Below the pieces are notes generated by a model, which searched no databases, was not told where the DNA came from, and worked only from the letters and a program-made list of their open reading frames with translations. A program made the translations under genes and the position numbers. From Clostridiales bacterium CHKCI006 (GTDB lineage: Bacteria; Bacillota_I; Bacilli_A; Erysipelotrichales; Coprobacillaceae), in contig FCNA01000087.1 of assembly GCA_900018345.1 (NCBI GenBank), positions 1-64,000 of the forward strand: a DNA stretch of 64,000 nt, in the 5' to 3' direction. Of the stretch, positions 8,427 through 15,852 are shown piece by piece. How positions within the stretch are numbered: the first letter of the stretch is position 1; each line of letters starts with the position of its first letter.

Positions 8427-9893
8427 TTAAGTAGTGATGACTAGATCACTATAAGCCGCTAAACCAAACATGGCACCATAGGAAATGGAAGCCGAAATCC
8501 CATTGCTCAACGCTGGATTAACGACGCCTGTCAGTGGAATGATACTGAAAGTACCGCCTACATTTAAGCAAACGGCAACCATGATTCCTAAACAGCCCAG
8601 CAAACTGAAGACCTGATTTTGTCTTCTTTCCTCTTTGAACTTCTGTAATACGTGAAAAAGAAGCAACACTTCTAAGCCAAGGACCTCCATCATCAAAATA
8701 AAGCCATTCATCTGTCCCAGCCAGGCAACGACAAGATCGCTATGACTGGCAGTGATATTCTGCAAAATATCCAGCTTTGGATTTCCAAACAAGCCGCCAT
8801 TCACAAAGAAAGCCACTATGGCATGCACGCTCTGATAACCATAATTTGAAGCATCCAAAAAGCTTCCGCCTGCAGTCAAACTGGAAAGAAGACTTCCACC
8901 TAACCAGCCAGATAATCGCTCCGCGACCTCAGCGGAGAGTTGTGGCAGCAGCTTTAAGACCAGCAGGGCCAAGAGGATCAGCGTAATGCTTAATAACAGA
9001 GCATGATTTTGAACCAGCACCGCGACCATAAACAATGCCCCTAACTGCACCAGTAGGCCAATGTCTCTGATCAGATAGGCATAAAGAAAACCAATCAGGG
9101 TCATGCTCAAGATCAGGATCTGTTCACCACGTTCCCCTAAATGATGTCCGGCAGGAACCACCAGGATGAATAAATACAAGATCTTAACGATTTCAGAGGG
9201 TTGAAACTGGACACCGCCAATCGTGACCCAGTTATACGCACCATTGATCTTGGAGGCAAGCAGGATATTCATACCAATTAAAAGGAGGATGCCCAGCGCC
9301 GCGATGCGTCGCAGCCATTGATGCCATTCAGCTCTACGCGTAACCTGAATGACTATTCTGATCAGAATAGAGGAAGCCAAATAGCCTATGACGCCTAAAT
9401 AAGGATGACTGGACGCCTGGATATGAAAGCTAAGCAAAATGACGAAAATACAATCCGCCAGGGCCATATGATCGGCCTTCAGCCCATTCATGACGATCAC
9501 ATACAGCATCAGCATCCCAAATAAAGCTGGCTGACCAAGTTCAACCATTCTCAGGATCAAGAATGCGGATGTCAGTAATAAGGGAAGGTAATGATGATCT
9601 AACAGGGGATATCTTTCTGGCAATCCAAAAGAAATAGGCACTGGCTTGCCCTGCCATTGGATCGTCCTGTGTTTGATATCATAAAAAGCGCTGCCCTGCA
9701 TACGACTGGTTTGTCCGGAACGATCCACGATATCGTGAATACCCAAACGACCCACGGTTGTTTCTAAGCCCTGTGACCCATCTAATCGATCGGTCTTTAA
9801 ACCAAAAGTCCAGTCTTTTCTTTCTTTCATCAAATGAAGCATACACCCCATCAGCAACAGTAAGATCACACTTTCCAAAAAATGAAGCATCAT
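8427..9893 (-). CDS. SEDS peptidoglycan polymerase (FtsW/RodA/SpoVE family) with FHA-like loop
   Basis: The protein has about 488 residues and about ten membrane helices. The family signature is clear: 'YNWVTIGGVQFQPSEIVK', 'VAWLGQMNGFILMMEVLGL' and 'IIPLTGVVNPALSNGISA'. SEDS proteins polymerise lipid II glycan and work with a class B PBP, which is the gene just upstream (ATG overlaps the PBP stop). Between helix 1 and the main domain lie about 65 soluble residues. In them 'VGRLGIHDIV' and 'GQTSRMQGSAFYD' resemble the GR...DI...SR pattern of an FHA phosphothreonine-binding domain. Starts at 9893 or 9890 both fit the GGAGGT site. Confidence 0.88.
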   Translation of the reverse strand: MMLHFLESVILLLLMGCMLHLMKERKDWTFGLKTDRLDGSQGLETTVGRLGIHDIVDRSGQTSRMQGSAFYDIKHRTIQWQGKPVPISFGLPERYPLLDHHYLPLLLTSAFLILRMVELGQPALFGMLMLYVIVMNGLKADHMALADCIFVILLSFHIQASSHPYLGVIGYLASSILIRIVIQVTRRAEWHQWLRRIAALGILLLIGMNILLASKINGAYNWVTIGGVQFQPSEIVKILYLFILVVPAGHHLGERGEQILILSMTLIGFLYAYLIRDIGLLVQLGALFMVAVLVQNHALLLSITLILLALLVLKLLPQLSAEVAERLSGWLGGSLLSSLTAGGSFLDASNYGYQSVHAIVAFFVNGGLFGNPKLDILQNITASHSDLVVAWLGQMNGFILMMEVLGLEVLLLFHVLQKFKEERRQNQVFSLLGCLGIMVAVCLNVGGTFSIIPLTGVVNPALSNGISASISYGAMFGLAAYSDLVITT

Positions 9894-11146
9894 TCCACCT
9901 CCCTGACGTAACAATTGACAAATTCAGTCGTGATATCTAAGGCTCGCTGGCTGGAACCGCCTCCCGCAAGCATCGTGACAATGACGATCTCCGGATCATC
10001 GAGACAGCAGACAAACCAGGCATGATCTGTGCCGTCACCCACTTCCGCCGTGCCTGTCTTGCCCCAGCCATCCAAAGCATCTCCATACCAGACATGCATG
10101 CCTTCACGCAGTGCTTCCTGGATCCATCTGGCACTGCCAAGACTCATGATCTCATCTTCTTCCAGTGTCTGTCCCATATTTAAGGTCAGCGGATGGTAGA
10201 TTCCATCATTGGCAATGGCACCATAGAAACAAGCCAACGCTGCAGGCGAAATGAGATCTTTGCCCTGTCCATCCATGGCCCACATCCAGTCCTCAGAAGC
10301 ATCCACAAAACCAGAAGCAATCTCGCAGCCGGCAATTACCGTGTTATCCAATAAATGAAATCTGGCGATGTCCTTTTCCCATTGGCTGGGTGTCAGATAC
10401 GTCTTGCCAAAATAACTAATACCACAATTACAGCTTTCGTATAATGCCTGCTTTAAGTTCACTGAGCCATGCGCAGTTAAACAGGAGACATCCCCATATT
10501 CATCATCTTTATTTCTTATCGTGTTCACTGAGCCATGCGCAGTTAAACAGGAGACATCCCCCTCACGACCGGTACAGTTATAGGTGCCTGAAGCAATGCC
10601 TGCTTCCAACAGACAGGCAATGGTTGCTGTCTTGAAAGTGGATCCAGGCGGAAAGCAGGTGGTCGCTTTATTCAGATAAGCACCTTCTTCGACCTCTGTG
10701 TTATTGAGGACATCGACAGAAGGAGTACTCACCATACAGTAAATCTCGCCTGTTCGAAAATCTGCGGCCAGGATCGTCCCATTCAGCCCAGATTGCTTCA
10801 ACAACTGATAAGCCCCTTTTTGCCAGGAAAGATCGATAGTCAGGGTCTCATCACTCTCAATATCATTTAAAACAGCTCCGGGAACACTGCCATAGGTATC
10901 TCCCAAAACGTGAAAAGTAGCCAAACGCGTCCATTCATCATCGCTATAGCCACCATCGTACAAGTATTCCCCATAACGATCGGATATCTTAACTGACTGA
11001 TAAAGCGCATTGTCAAGATAAATTTCCTGATACGACTGCATTTTGTCATAGTGCAGAAACGGAATACACATCAAGAAGGCCATACCGGATAATGCCACAC
11101 CAATCATCAGATAAATGAATAGACGCATACGTTTGATCATGGACAT
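9890..11146 (-). CDS. Class B penicillin-binding protein (PbpA-like transpeptidase), first gene of unit A
   Basis: The protein has 418 residues: a short cytoplasmic tail, one membrane helix (about 10-30) and a transpeptidase domain. The three active-site motifs are present: SxxK as Ser169-Thr-Phe-Lys172 ('PPGSTFKTATIA'), SxN as Ser238-Cys-Asn240 ('YESCNCGIS') and KTG in 'WGKTGTAEVG'. It cross-links peptidoglycan outside the membrane with the adjacent SEDS partner. It is shorter than cell-division PBPs. Between residues 197 and 230 the 13-residue stretch GDVSCLTAHGSVN occurs twice, from a 39-bp duplication. It is transcribed from promoter A. Confidence 0.9.
   Translation of the reverse strand: MSMIKRMRLFIYLMIGVALSGMAFLMCIPFLHYDKMQSYQEIYLDNALYQSVKISDRYGEYLYDGGYSDDEWTRLATFHVLGDTYGSVPGAVLNDIESDETLTIDLSWQKGAYQLLKQSGLNGTILAADFRTGEIYCMVSTPSVDVLNNTEVEEGAYLNKATTCFPPGSTFKTATIACLLEAGIASGTYNCTGREGDVSCLTAHGSVNTIRNKDDEYGDVSCLTAHGSVNLKQALYESCNCGISYFGKTYLTPSQWEKDIARFHLLDNTVIAGCEIASGFVDASEDWMWAMDGQGKDLISPAALACFYGAIANDGIYHPLTLNMGQTLEEDEIMSLGSARWIQEALREGMHVWYGDALDGWGKTGTAEVGDGTDHAWFVCCLDDPEIVIVTMLAGGGSSQRALDITTEFVNCYVREVE
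10457..10561. repeat. 39-bp direct duplication inside the PBP gene
   Basis: Bases 10457-10495 and 10523-10561 are identical (39 of 39), separated by 27 bases. The 66-bp period keeps the frame and adds 22 residues just before the SxN active-site segment. Confidence 0.95.
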
Positions 11147-11169
11147 AAGACCCTCTCCTTTCTATTTCT

Positions 11170-11221
11170 ATCTTAACAAAACGCCTTACTTCTTTCTTGC
11201 TTCAATCCGAAAGAAAAGTTT
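11170..11221 (-). promoter_or_regulatory. Promoter A: shared 52-bp element upstream of the PBP operon
   Basis: Read on the minus strand, AAACTTTT starts at 11221, followed by three bases and TCGGATT, then an AAGAA tract, and the hexamer TAAGAT at 11175-11170. No TTGACA-like -35 box stands at 16-18 bases from the hexamer. The same arrangement at the same spacing occurs at three other units in this window, which points to an activator-dependent promoter. The PBP ATG lies 23 bases downstream. Confidence 0.85.
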
Positions 11222-11278
11222 CCATCATCAAATCGTGCTAATCTAGTCACCTGCTTCTTCAAATCGGCAATCGTCATC

Positions 11279-11323
11279 AAAAAAACTCCTAAGCAGCATT
11301 GCATTTCATATGCTGCTTAAGAG
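11279..11323 (-). terminator. Intrinsic terminator of unit B
   Basis: AAGCAGCAT (11291-11299) pairs with ATGCTGCTT (11310-11318), extended by flanking CTC/GAG pairs, and is followed on the minus strand by seven Ts. It separates the conjugation unit from the PBP unit. Confidence 0.85.
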
Positions 11324-11376
11324 GGATTCTTTCCTGTCATCGTTTCCTCGCCTGATCTTTAACTTGCCCTATTCCA

Positions 11377-11589
11377 TCAAATCAGAAAATAATCCAGTAA
11401 GGCAAAGACAAGCATATAAGCTAAACTGGTCACAAAGAATTTACGGATCTCTTCTATATCAAAAGGGCGACGTCGGGACATGGCATTGACAACCGAGGCC
11501 AGTAAAAACAAGCCAAAACTGCCTAAAGCAAACAGATACATATAAGCGGATAGGGCATTAAAGCCATTTTCCATGATTTTTTCAATCAT
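11377..11589 (-). CDS. Small two-helix membrane protein, last gene of unit B
   Basis: The protein has 70 residues and two hydrophobic helices, about 15-34 and 51-70, separated by a charged loop 'SRRRPFDIEEIRKFF'. I set the start at ATG 11589 because GGAGGTG lies just upstream and its ATGA overlaps the stop of the preceding gene, so translation should be coupled. I do not recognise a family. Its size and position suggest a membrane partner or anchor for the preceding zinc/membrane protein, which is only inference. Confidence 0.65.
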   Translation of the reverse strand: MIEKIMENGFNALSAYMYLFALGSFGLFLLASVVNAMSRRRPFDIEEIRKFFVTSLAYMLVFALLDYFLI

Positions 11590-12016
11590 TATGAACACCT
11601 CCATGATGGATAACACGTTCAAACTGATGACCGACTTGCGCAACCTGAGCGCTCATCATCTCAAAATCGTGACGGATCGTCGGTTTCTCTTTCATCCCAT
11701 AAGCACCGATCAGTATCAGACAGCCAATCGTCAAGCTGATGCGTAGGGCCCTGATCATCACATTGATCCATGCAAATGACCAAGCCTGACGCAAATGCGA
11801 AACATGTTGATGTAGATAGCGGGATTCTGCAAAATCGCCCAGTTGACAAAGCGTCCGGTACTTATGATCAAAACAGTCCTCGCAGACAAAAAGCAGACCA
11901 TCGACATGGGTATTCTTATATTGAATATAATAGCCATGCTGGGTAAAGCAGCCGCATCCCTGACTGCATTCCCGGGCCTGTGTTAAGGTCACTTTCTTTG
12001 CGATATATCTTGGCAT
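11582..12016 (-). CDS. Cys-rich zinc-module protein with one membrane helix
   Basis: The protein has 144 residues. The N-terminal half has a likely zinc module (Cys17, Cys21, Cys23 ... Cys45, Cys48) in 'ECSQGCGC' and 'FVCEDCFDHKY'. The same layout, including the 'HGYYIQY' segment between the Cys clusters, is found at the start of the next protein upstream (12031-12603). A membrane helix follows near residues 93-113. I infer that the two share a treble-clef-like or ribbon zinc fold, in one case tethered to the membrane. AAAAGGAGG precedes the ATG. Function is unknown. Confidence 0.65.
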   Translation of the reverse strand: MPRYIAKKVTLTQARECSQGCGCFTQHGYYIQYKNTHVDGLLFVCEDCFDHKYRTLCQLGDFAESRYLHQHVSHLRQAWSFAWINVMIRALRISLTIGCLILIGAYGMKEKPTIRHDFEMMSAQVAQVGHQFERVIHHGGVHND

Positions 12017-12030
12017 GCTCCCACCTCCTT

Positions 12031-12603
12031 TTAAACGATCACCAGACCAAAAGCATCTGTCTGATGCTGCTTATCACGAATGGCGATCGATCCTTCATGA
12101 TGTCCGCCAATGACGACATAAATGACTTCCATCAACAGATCATCGACCATCTTATGATCGAGGGCATTGAAGTCAGGACTGCCGCTGGGGCTCGTACGAT
12201 AGAGCCCCACCAAAGACAGATGCTCCTGCAGCCTCTTTTTTCGGATTCGTTTCACATCAGCACCTTCAAAATAACGCACACTCCCTTGTTGACTGCTGGC
12301 ACATTCCAGATAGTCAGTGATCCTGATTGTGTACGTCCTACCATCTCCCTCTTTCTTGCCTAAAAAATACCCTGCCTGAAAGGCTGGTTTCTTGTCCGCT
12401 GGGACGACTTGATCGATGATCCGGCGATCAATGGAAACACTGTATGGACTTAAAGGATAATCCGCTGTCAATTCGGAAAAACATACTTCACAAACAAAAC
12501 GAACCAGATCATTATGTTTAATCACATATCCTTCTTTTGCGTGGCAATGGCATTGACTGCATTCCTGATGCTCGTTTAATTGAGCCCTTGTGGCCAGTTT
12601 CAT
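12031..12603 (-). CDS. Zinc module fused to a degenerate JAB/MPN domain
   Basis: About 190 residues. Residues 13-42 carry Cys15, Cys18, Cys20, Cys38 and Cys41 in the pattern shared with the next protein. The C-terminal ~120 residues resemble an MPN/JAB fold: 'AGYFLG', a beta strand, then 'GLYRTSPSGSPDFNALD' (133-149). In active JAMM proteases the last stretch would hold HxH and Ser/Asp; here both His are replaced (Arg and Ser), so a non-catalytic, scaffold-like MPN is likely. ATG 12603 follows AAGGAGG and overlaps the end of the E1 gene by 86 bases. Confidence 0.6.
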   Translation of the reverse strand: MKLATRAQLNEHQECSQCHCHAKEGYVIKHNDLVRFVCEVCFSELTADYPLSPYSVSIDRRIIDQVVPADKKPAFQAGYFLGKKEGDGRTYTIRITDYLECASSQQGSVRYFEGADVKRIRKKRLQEHLSLVGLYRTSPSGSPDFNALDHKMVDDLLMEVIYVVIGGHHEGSIAIRDKQHQTDAFGLVIV

Positions 12604-14215
12604 CGTTGACGCCTCCTTCAAAGGTAATCTCGACCAGATACTCTCCCTTTTCCCCTTCGACATAATAAATATGACGATCAGGCAAGCGATCAAAGATCGC
12701 ATCCACCCCGGAATTCATGGAAACTTCAATCTTCGCAAGCGCATTGGCATAATCATAAGCGATCGGAATATTCAAGCTCCATTCCAGATTCAAACGATAG
12801 CTGTAAATATTTTCTTTAAAGAGAATGTTCAGTTTTTCCCACAAATACCGTTTAGGTAAAGAGCGGTCAAAACGGATCTTCGCAATCGGTTGCTGCGGAT
12901 CAAAGATCTCATACAGTTCACTTTGGTGTGGCTGACTATATTTAAACGTTCGCAAAGCGACCTTATCTCGCGCATATCCATGACCAAGTGCATTTAAGAT
13001 ATATTTATAGACGGTCTTATCATCGCTGATTTGTCCAAGCAAGACCTTTAACGCCAAATCAATGCTCATCCCGGCAATCTGACTGGAAAAGCTCATGACC
13101 TGAGCCTGGGTCTCTTCGGCAATGTCGGCGCAGCTTCGCCTTTCTTCTAAACGCTGACGATAGCCATTGCCCCAGATATATTCCAGATCGACAACGGCAT
13201 TTTCTGGAAAGAAAAGGATATTGCCGGTAAAATCCCCATCTACGATCCCGGTCCCACAGGTAATATGCGGGATGTGGTACAATTTGCAGCCGCGATCGAC
13301 ATACTGCCGGATGGCCGCATTATCCACGGGGGATAAGATCAGATCGAAATCCTCAAAAAACCCCCAGCCAAGCGCACAGATATCCGCATGGATCCCGGTA
13401 ACTTCTAAGGGAAAATAACACTTCTCGCTCAATGCCTTCGCTAAGGCCAGCGCCTTATGTTTTTCCTGGGCATGTTCGTCGATCATACTTGAACGCGGTA
13501 AGTTCCAGTAATGATAATCATCCTTATCCACAATGCATAAATGTCCGATTCCAGCCTGCATAGCATACTCGGAAAGCAGATTACCAATCGTGCCGGCCCC
13601 AATGATCAGCACTTTCTTATCAGATAATTCAGTAACCGAATGAAGAAATCGCTTGTCGAGCTCTCTTTTCTGGACATCACTGTAATGGCGCTGTGTCCGA
13701 TAAGTCACTTTTGTTGGCGCTTCCTTTCTTTCAATTCTTTTACCAAAAAGATGATCGAGCGCCTGATCATCAGCAATGCTGACCTGACAAGCGTAATAAT
13801 GAAAGTCCATGTCCTTAAAGACCGCATTCCAGGTTCCATAGCGACAAGAGACGACCATATAGAAACTATTGTCGCGAGACTGCTGCATCATCTCCACATC
13901 CTGACTGGACCAAAATGCATCGAACTGCGCATGGGAATGTACATTTCCAACGATATGATAATGAGGATAATGTTTCTTGACATATTTGACTGCATTCATC
14001 AAATAATCCGTCGTAAATTCAAAAGTACTTCTGGACCCTTTACGATCTTCATAGTAGAGATCATGCAGATGGACTGTATACGTCCCTGTGATCTCATCTT
14101 TGGAAATATTGCCAATAAAGATCCCGCCGCATTCATGGCTGGGATCCTGATGGATCAGAAGATTGATCTTTTCAAGAACCTGCCGATCCATTAATACATT
14201 GACCTGATGACTCAT
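12518..14215 (-). CDS. JAB (JAMM) isopeptidase-E1 (ThiF) fusion protein
   Basis: The protein has 565 residues. The N-terminal JAB domain has a complete JAMM motif: Glu28 ('HECGGIFIG'), His93, His95, Ser103 and Asp106 in 'NVHSHAQFDAFWSSQD'. From about 198 an E1/ThiF Rossmann domain follows, with GAGTIG (206-211), Asp230, Arg241 in 'NLPRSSM' and a candidate catalytic Cys362 in 'RRSCADIAE'. Such fusions adenylate and transfer a ubiquitin-like tag and also remove it. The E2-like gene lies directly upstream, completing an E1-E2-JAB module. The last ~120 residues are unassigned. It has a strong AAAGGAG site. Confidence 0.9.
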   Translation of the reverse strand: MSHQVNVLMDRQVLEKINLLIHQDPSHECGGIFIGNISKDEITGTYTVHLHDLYYEDRKGSRSTFEFTTDYLMNAVKYVKKHYPHYHIVGNVHSHAQFDAFWSSQDVEMMQQSRDNSFYMVVSCRYGTWNAVFKDMDFHYYACQVSIADDQALDHLFGKRIERKEAPTKVTYRTQRHYSDVQKRELDKRFLHSVTELSDKKVLIIGAGTIGNLLSEYAMQAGIGHLCIVDKDDYHYWNLPRSSMIDEHAQEKHKALALAKALSEKCYFPLEVTGIHADICALGWGFFEDFDLILSPVDNAAIRQYVDRGCKLYHIPHITCGTGIVDGDFTGNILFFPENAVVDLEYIWGNGYRQRLEERRSCADIAEETQAQVMSFSSQIAGMSIDLALKVLLGQISDDKTVYKYILNALGHGYARDKVALRTFKYSQPHQSELYEIFDPQQPIAKIRFDRSLPKRYLWEKLNILFKENIYSYRLNLEWSLNIPIAYDYANALAKIEVSMNSGVDAIFDRLPDRHIYYVEGEKGEYLVEITFEGGVNDETGHKGSIKRASGMQSMPLPRKRRICD

Positions 14216-14228
14216 AAAATCAGCTCCT

Positions 14229-14822
14229 TTACATATCTCGAGTCAAATACGTGATCTTAGCACACCAGCGTTTATTGATATAACTTTCCAGCTTACGGCG
14301 GTCACTGATCATGGTCTTAGGCTTTAACGCTTTGATGACAGCTTGCTGCTGGGTCTTGGCATTCTTTAAAGCCTCCGTACTGACACCCATGATACCGGAA
14401 GCGCAATGACCAATATTCACAGAATCTCTAGTCACGTTTTGCAAAGACAGTGTTTCAACAATATTGGCGATAAAATCTGTCGCTCTTTCACGTTTGCTGT
14501 TATCCCAGCAAGGATGCCCATCGTTATAAACATGCGGATGAGCAAACTGCTTGCCCAACTGTTCCTGATAATAGTGACACTGCGCCTGTTGGACCGGGGC
14601 AAAACAGATGTCTTTTTTACGTACATAGAAGGTAGAGCGTGGAAACTGCACAAAGGCTTTTCCCTTTCGTCGGCTCTTATAAAGCGGATAACCATCGAAC
14701 TCCATGATGATATGATTGCCATCACTTGAATAACTGTTCTTGACTTTCAAGTTCGAACCCATGACATCATTCACAATGCTTGCTGCAATATTGGCTAGAT
14801 CCATCGCATAATCTCTCATCAT
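14229..14822 (-). CDS. E2 ubiquitin-conjugating-like protein
   Basis: The protein has 197 residues. The central segment 'HPHVYNDGHPCWDNSK' (95-110) followed by a helix 'ATDFIANIVETLSLQ' reproduces the HPN...G..C pattern and trailing helix of E2 folds, giving Cys105 as the predicted thioester residue. Bacterial E2-like proteins pass a ubiquitin-like tag from the adjacent E1. An N-terminal helix and beta strands ('HIIMEFDGYPLYKS') fit the core fold. The C-terminal ~70 basic residues are extra. It is preceded by AAAGGAG and followed by the JAB-E1 gene after 13 bases. Transfer activity is inferred from residues and context. Confidence 0.75.
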   Translation of the reverse strand: MMRDYAMDLANIAASIVNDVMGSNLKVKNSYSSDGNHIIMEFDGYPLYKSRRKGKAFVQFPRSTFYVRKKDICFAPVQQAQCHYYQEQLGKQFAHPHVYNDGHPCWDNSKRERATDFIANIVETLSLQNVTRDSVNIGHCASGIMGVSTEALKNAKTQQQAVIKALKPKTMISDRRKLESYINKRWCAKITYLTRDM

Positions 14823-14837
14823 TAAACACTCCTTTCT

Positions 14838-15176
14838 TTAAGCGACAAGCGAACTGACACTGACCACAAAGGTAGGGGTCTCACCCTCGGCTTCAATACG
14901 CGCCAACTCTTCTTTGATGGCCGGCTGATTACATAATGGGGTCTTCCAGTCAGCACGAATGCTGTCTCCTTCGATCGTAATCAGTTCAAACGCACTCCGA
15001 TCTTCATCGATATGCCCGTCCATCAATTGACCAATGGCCCGTTCGCTTGAGAAGATCTGACTGGCGGCAGTCGCATCCTCCTGATAAAACGCACGAATCG
15101 TATGGATCGGGGTATCTGAGATATTGATCTCTCTAGTCATAGTCATTCCTGTTACCGTTTCAATCATCGCTTTCAT
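14838..15176 (-). CDS. 112-residue protein, tandem copy 1 (candidate tag/substrate)
   Basis: I do not recognise the family. The 112-residue protein is acidic, starts with a likely beta strand ('MIETVTGMTMTREINI'), has a central helix ('EDATAASQIFSSERAIGQL') and more beta ('AFELITIEGDSIRADW'), and ends with '...PTFVVSVSSLVA'. There is no Gly-Gly terminus. It is almost identical to the next gene (109 of 112 residues). Its position just before the E2 gene makes it a candidate ubiquitin-like tag, target or adaptor, but this rests on context. It has AAGGAGG and no membrane or export segment. Confidence 0.7.
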   Translation of the reverse strand: MKAMIETVTGMTMTREINISDTPIHTIRAFYQEDATAASQIFSSERAIGQLMDGHIDEDRSAFELITIEGDSIRADWKTPLCNQPAIKEELARIEAEGETPTFVVSVSSLVA

Positions 15177-15193
15177 ATTTCATTTCCTCCTTT

Positions 15194-15532
15194 TTAAGCA
15201 ACTAGCGCACTGACACTGACCACAAAAGTAGGGGTCCTTCCTTCGGCCTCAATACGCGCCAACTCTTCCTTAATGGCCGGCTGATTACATAATGGGATCT
15301 TCCAGTCAGCACGAATGCTGTCTCCTTCGATCGTGATCAGTTCAAACGCACTCCGATCTTCATCGATATGCCCATCCATCAATTGACCAATGGCCCGTTC
15401 GCTTGAGAAGATCTGACTGGCGGCAGTCGCATCCTCCTGATAAAACGCACGAATCGTATGGATAGGGGTATCTGAGATATTGATTTCTCTAGTCATGGTC
15501 ATTCCTGTTACTGTTTCAATCATCGCTTTCAT
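15194..15532 (-). CDS. 112-residue protein, tandem copy 2
   Basis: This near-duplicate of the preceding protein differs at three residues only: Ile for Thr in 'ADWKIPL', Arg for Glu in 'EGRTPTF' and Ala for Ser in 'VSALVA'. Two of the three changes lie in the C-terminal 15 residues, the part a conjugation enzyme would handle. The ATG overlaps the stop of the 84-residue gene in an ATGA arrangement, with AAGGAGG upstream, so the two are translationally coupled. The high identity at both DNA and protein level indicates recent duplication or gene conversion. Confidence 0.7.
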   Translation of the reverse strand: MKAMIETVTGMTMTREINISDTPIHTIRAFYQEDATAASQIFSSERAIGQLMDGHIDEDRSAFELITIEGDSIRADWKIPLCNQPAIKEELARIEAEGRTPTFVVSVSALVA

Positions 15533-15783
15533 AACAAATTTTCCTCCTTCAAAACATAGTGAATATAGAGCGGAATTTTCTCGATCGTCTTATCTAAACG
15601 AGGATTCTTATTCCATTTTTTATAAGCCAGCAGTTCTCTTTCGGATTTTCCTGCACTGAAGTACTGATAAACTCCTTTAGAAAAAGGCTGCGTGAAAAGA
15701 TAGAAGCGTCCCCGATCTGTCTTAAGATAGAAGTTTAACTTTTTCTCTTCTTTAACGATAGTAATTGTTTTCCGCATGTTCAT
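15529..15783 (-). CDS. Small basic protein, first gene of unit B
   Basis: The protein has 84 residues, is rich in Lys, Arg and Tyr, and has no membrane helix. It begins with a likely beta hairpin ('KTITIVKEEKKLNFYLKTD') and contains 'FSAGKSERELLAYKKWNKN', probably a basic helix. I do not recognise a family; a DNA- or partner-binding role is possible. The GGGAGG site is 3 bases from the ATG and promoter B starts 17 bases upstream, giving a very short leader. Its stop overlaps the next ATG. Confidence 0.6.
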   Translation of the reverse strand: MNMRKTITIVKEEKKLNFYLKTDRGRFYLFTQPFSKGVYQYFSAGKSERELLAYKKWNKNPRLDKTIEKIPLYIHYVLKEENLL

Positions 15784-15800
15784 TCCTCCCTTACACTTCT

Positions 15801-15852
15801 ATGATAATCAAAATAACTGCTGGTTTCTTGCTGGAATCCGATAAAAAAGTTT
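15801..15852 (-). promoter_or_regulatory. Promoter B: shared 52-bp element upstream of the conjugation unit
   Basis: On the minus strand AAACTTTT begins at 15852, then three bases, TCGGATT, an AGCAAGAA tract identical to that of promoter A, and the hexamer TATCAT at 15806-15801. The element overlaps the stop codon of the upstream ATPase gene, so unit B has its own promoter although it follows unit C directly. Confidence 0.85.

Larger units (their letters stand above)
14838..15532. repeat. Tandem gene duplication with 356-bp period
   Basis: Coding and spacer DNA repeat with a 356-bp offset. The differences seen are few and cluster near the 3' ends of the genes and in silent positions. Confidence 0.9.

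Noticed and set aside
10444-10635. Plus-strand open frame opposite the PBP gene with repeated 'LSHAQLNRRHP'
   Set aside because: The repeat is only the antisense reading of the 39-bp duplication, there is no ribosome site, and the PBP motifs on the minus strand are unambiguous.
15529-15783. 84-residue protein as the ubiquitin-like tag
   Set aside because: It is strongly basic, lacks a Gly-ending tail and shows no clear beta-grasp pattern; the context alone is not enough to call it so.
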